Assembly (NCBI GenBank): GCA_021161555.1
Contig: JAGHAI010000095.1
Span: 1 to 37,559, forward strand
Reading direction: 5' to 3'
Source: a bacterium
GTDB taxonomy: Bacteria > UBP14 > UBA6098 > B30-G16
Length of the DNA: 37,559 nt
The position numbers were made by a program, and so were the translations under genes. Shown piece by piece: positions 34,962 to 37,559 of this stretch. The notes beneath the pieces were generated by a model. That model searched no databases. It was given only the letters and a program-made list of their open reading frames with translations, and had not been told where the DNA came from. The stretch's first letter is position 1. Each line of letters starts with the position of its first letter.

Positions 34962-35941
34962 ATTCTGACTCTGACGCTCCTATCCTTTTCGAGAAACACA
35001 AAATATATGCCAGTGGACACATAATTGCCGTTCTGGTCTGTGGCATCCCAGATGATTTCCCTTTCGGCGGGCAGAATTTTTATCGTCCTGCCAGTGATGT
35101 CCTTTATCAAAATATGGTCATCGGGAGAAAAATTGGATATATTTATACGAACCGTGCTGTTGAACGGATTTGGCGCGGCTGTCATAGTTGCATTTATAGG
35201 AATAACGCTCTTTTGTGCCACTTTAAGCGTCGCTAAATCCACATCGATGGAGTCATCGTATTGTTCTCCAACGATGCCCACATCTCTATCTATTGTCGTT
35301 GCAAGTTCGCCGGCGTCAAGTGCGTCATTGCCATTGGCGTCATTGAAAAAAGTGACCCTCTTGCCGCCGGATGGGAAATCGGTGACATCGTATGTATAAT
35401 TTCCGCCGCCAATGGAAGTAATATGCTGGGGGGAAACGACAGTGGGAGAACCATAATAATTGATGTCTTCTCCAGATGATATGTCTTGCCCAAGATAATG
35501 ATGTTCAATCAGAATTTTTATGCTGTCTATGGGAATCATTTTGGCATCGGCATTATAAATAGTTCCCTCAAAACCGCCAGATGTTATTTCGTGAAATGAA
35601 CCCAGGTCAGCATTTCCGTAAGCATCAACATGAAAAGGACCAACAAGTGCCACCGGGTCGCCAGGAGCCTGGTATGCTTCAGAACCAGAAATTGTGGGGA
35701 CGGAAGTAGAAACATAATAATCGGAATCGGGCGAAAATGGGCAGGCATCATCCGCCGTTATCGTGAAACTCCACGGTGTACCACAGAAAAACATACATAT
35801 ATCATTTCGATTTTCGCCACACATCTTGGGGCTTAATGCGGCAAAATGCGGCGAACCGCCTTCTATTACTGTGCCCGTTATTTCATTATCAGCAAAAACA
35901 AGGAAAATGAAGGAAATAAGAAACAGGATAACCTTTTTCAT
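34946..35941 (-). CDS. Secreted protein of unknown function with type A C-terminal sorting domain
   Basis: The 331-residue protein has a signal peptide ([17 protein letters not shown], cleavage after residue 17). I do not recognise the main body (about 20-240). It contains four cysteines near residues 41-67, and a TFFNDANGNDALDAGE stretch that looks like a calcium-binding Asp/Asn loop within an Ig-like or carboxypeptidase-regulatory-like fold. The last 75 residues (AAPNPFNSTVRI, ILIKDITGRTI, EIIWDATDQNGNYVSTGIYF) form a type A T9SS-like sorting domain. It is likely exported and surface attached. The ATG overlaps the TGA of the glycosyltransferase gene by 4 bases (ATGA), so the two are translationally coupled. 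Confidence 0.8.
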   Translation of the reverse strand: MKKVILFLISFIFLVFADNEITGTVIEGGSPHFAALSPKMCGENRNDICMFFCGTPWSFTITADDACPFSPDSDYYVSTSVPTISGSEAYQAPGDPVALVGPFHVDAYGNADLGSFHEITSGGFEGTIYNADAKMIPIDSIKILIEHHYLGQDISSGEDINYYGSPTVVSPQHITSIGGGNYTYDVTDFPSGGKRVTFFNDANGNDALDAGELATTIDRDVGIVGEQYDDSIDVDLATLKVAQKSVIPINATMTAAPNPFNSTVRINISNFSPDDHILIKDITGRTIKILPAEREIIWDATDQNGNYVSTGIYFVFLEKDRSVRVRICLVR

Positions 35942-37050
35942 AACTTCCCCTCCAGAGCATTCTTGTAAATTTTATAGGTCATTTCCGCAGTTTTTGTCCA
36001 GCTGAATAATTTAATTCTCTGTCTGTTTTTTGCAATTAAATTTTTTCTAATTCTTATGTCAACACAGATTTTTTGTAAGTTTTCGGCAATTTCTTCATAA
36101 TCTTCGGGATTTGTGAGCATTGCCGCATCCCCAACGACTTCGGGAAGTGATGCCGCATTTGAGACGAGAACGGGACAGCCACATGCCATAGCCTCAAGCG
36201 GGGGAAGCCCAAAACCTTCATACAGCGAGATGAACACAAACGCTCTCGCTCCTGAATAAAAATACGGAAGTTCAGAAAAGGGAATTGCCCCGATGTAGAT
36301 AACACCATCGTTCGATGTCAGTTTTTTTATGTCCACAATTTTTTTCAATCCCTTTATTTTGCCAGCGAGAACCAATTTCACTTTTAAACCATTTCTTCGG
36401 GCAAGCGAATAGGCAGAAACGAGCCGCTCTATATTTTTATGCGGCTTCATATTTCCTACATATAGCAAAAATTCGCCGGGAACGAGACCATATTTTTTCA
36501 AAATTGCTCTTGTGCTTTCCAGACTTCTTCGAGTAAAAAAATGTGTATCCACACCCTGATGAATTATATGTATTTTTTCCCTCGCAATTTTTATATTTTT
36601 AAAAATCCTGTCCGCAGTGAACTTCGATGGAACAATCACAGCGCTGGCATCTTTAATTTTCTTCGAGACCATTTTGAGATAATATTTCGCCTTCCAGTCT
36701 GGCAACAGCTCTGGAAAATCCCAGTGCAGCGCATCGTGAAAGGTAACGATGAGTTTTTTCCTCCAGAACACAGGAACATTATGATGCGGCGAGTGGAACA
36801 AATCGGCATCCCGAGCGAGCTTCGGCAGGTAAAATTGTTCGGATATAGAAAAAACGGGAACATCCGTGTGCTGAACTATGAATCTGCCGCTTTTTCCAAC
36901 GAGTTTTTCAATTTTCTCGCCATTTCCAATTAAAACAAATTGAAAATTGTGCTTCAGTCTCACAAATTCACGCAACAGGGCTTCAATGTATGTCCCGATG
37001 CCAGATGCACCAAGCATCCGAACATCTATCGCTATTCTGTTATTCTTCAT
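35938..37050 (-). CDS. Family 4 glycosyltransferase
   Basis: The 370-residue protein has the GT-B fold of GT4 enzymes. The N-terminal acceptor domain starts [22 protein letters not shown], with [11 protein letters not shown] and [13 protein letters not shown]. The donor domain has [16 protein letters not shown], a [20 protein letters not shown] segment and the [18 protein letters not shown] donor motif with the conserved E-x7-E pair. It probably transfers a sugar such as mannose to a polysaccharide or lipopolysaccharide precursor in the cytoplasm; the actual donor and acceptor cannot be read from the sequence. The start overlaps the cytidine deaminase gene by 11 bases, and its stop overlaps the downstream secreted-protein gene by 4. 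Confidence 0.92.
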   Translation of the reverse strand: MKNNRIAIDVRMLGASGIGTYIEALLREFVRLKHNFQFVLIGNGEKIEKLVGKSGRFIVQHTDVPVFSISEQFYLPKLARDADLFHSPHHNVPVFWRKKLIVTFHDALHWDFPELLPDWKAKYYLKMVSKKIKDASAVIVPSKFTADRIFKNIKIAREKIHIIHQGVDTHFFTRRSLESTRAILKKYGLVPGEFLLYVGNMKPHKNIERLVSAYSLARRNGLKVKLVLAGKIKGLKKIVDIKKLTSNDGVIYIGAIPFSELPYFYSGARAFVFISLYEGFGLPPLEAMACGCPVLVSNAASLPEVVGDAAMLTNPEDYEEIAENLQKICVDIRIRKNLIAKNRQRIKLFSWTKTAEMTYKIYKNALEGKL

Positions 37051-37447
37051 TTTTGTCTTTCAACTTGAATGCCTCTGGAAGAAGTTCTTTTAATTTTTTT
37101 ATGATGATTTTTCCCGAAGAAATATTTTTGACAATTATATCGGCATTCTCATCGGTAAATTCTGCAATAACCTGAAGACACGCGCCGCACGGGAAAGCCA
37201 CACCTTTCGCAACAACAGCAATGGCATCTATTCTCCTGCATCCCGACGAAACTGCATTGAATATCGCAACTCGTTCGGCACAAATAGTGAGACCATACGA
37301 AGCGTTTTCGACATTTGTGCCGCAGAAAACTTTTCCGTCTTCGCACAAAACCGCACTGCCAACTGCAAAACCAGAATAGGGCGAGTAGGAATTTTTCATT
37401 GCCATCTCCGCCGATGACAATAACTTTTTCTGCATCTGTTCTTTCAT
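37040..37447 (-). CDS. cdd: Cytidine deaminase
   Basis: The 135 residues match the homotetrameric cytidine deaminase class. Visible motifs are NSYSPYSGFAVGSAVL (about 19-34), NVENASYGLTICAER with zinc Cys56 and catalytic Glu58, and PCGACLQVIAEF with zinc Cys87 and Cys90. The enzyme deaminates cytidine and deoxycytidine to uridine and deoxyuridine for pyrimidine salvage. No clear Shine-Dalgarno precedes ATG 37447; ATG 37435 is an alternative start four residues in. It is the first gene of the minus-strand run that I can see, and it overlaps the glycosyltransferase gene. Confidence 0.94.
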   Translation of the reverse strand: MKEQMQKKLLSSAEMAMKNSYSPYSGFAVGSAVLCEDGKVFCGTNVENASYGLTICAERVAIFNAVSSGCRRIDAIAVVAKGVAFPCGACLQVIAEFTDENADIIVKNISSGKIIIKKLKELLPEAFKLKDKNEE

Positions 37448-37492
37448 TGAAATAAAATTATCTTTTTTATTAGTTAAAACAAATCAAAAAAT

Positions 37493-37516
37493 TTTGCAAA
37501 AAATATATTGTGCAAA
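37493..37516. promoter_or_regulatory. TTTGCA/TGCAAA dyad upstream of cdd, possible operator
   Basis: TTTGCA at 37493-37498 and TGCAAA at 37511-37516 form a perfect 6+6 inverted repeat with a 12-base AT-rich centre, about 46-69 bases before the cdd start. The flanks are A/T runs. Only weak promoter elements are visible nearby. It may bind a dimeric regulator, but in such AT-rich DNA chance is a real alternative. Confidence 0.25.
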
Positions 37517-37559
37517 TTTTTTTACTGTATATTTTCAAATTTCTATCAAATATCAGGAC

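Overview
The window is a densely coded piece of chromosome, moderately AT-rich by eye, with no rRNA, tRNA, CRISPR array or insertion sequence that I can see. It most resembles an uncultured Gram-negative bacterium of the FCB group or a WOR-3/Hydrothermae-like candidate phylum. The grounds are several secreted proteins with type IX-secretion-like C-terminal domains (types A and B), PorV/SprF-like outer-membrane barrels, OmpA domains, lipoproteins and an MXAN_6640-type metalloprotease. The phylum is an inference; no decisive marker gene is present.

Layout. Positions 2-19557 (+) hold four large envelope genes. Two are giant secreted proteins (the first cut by the left edge, at least 2930 aa; the second 1595 aa). 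Both have the same N-terminal head, long arrays of Ig-like modules alternating between two types, and a type-B-like C-terminal sorting domain. They are followed by two paralogous proteins (973 and 934 aa) that fuse an outer-membrane barrel to a CARDB-like domain, a FlgD-like domain and several OmpA-like domains. I read the four as one surface-adhesin and translocation/anchoring module, comparable to Bacteroidota loci where a type B cargo gene is followed by PorP/SprF and OmpA-family genes.

From 37447 down to 19709 everything is on the minus strand. From right to left: cytidine deaminase, GT4 glycosyltransferase, a secreted type-A-CTD protein, a TPR lipoprotein and an Ig-like lipoprotein (the first four overlap end to end), rseP, dnaB, a 55-codon ORF, an ImmA/IrrE-type protease, an SbcC/Rad50-like ATPase, a RidA protein, acetate kinase, an unrecognised zinc-ribbon/coiled-coil protein, an MscS channel, the metalloprotease, then hrcA-grpE. 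The last pair converges on the envelope block.

How they fit. The right-hand block mixes housekeeping functions (replication, recombination repair, acetate metabolism, heat-shock control, envelope proteolysis) with exported proteins that would use the same secretion route as the giant proteins. The parts that look least described are the barrel-CARDB-OmpA fusions with their cargo, the 55-residue ORF wedged between dnaB and the ImmA-like protease, and the zinc-ribbon protein that looks like the C-terminal half of a large serine recombinase without its catalytic part.
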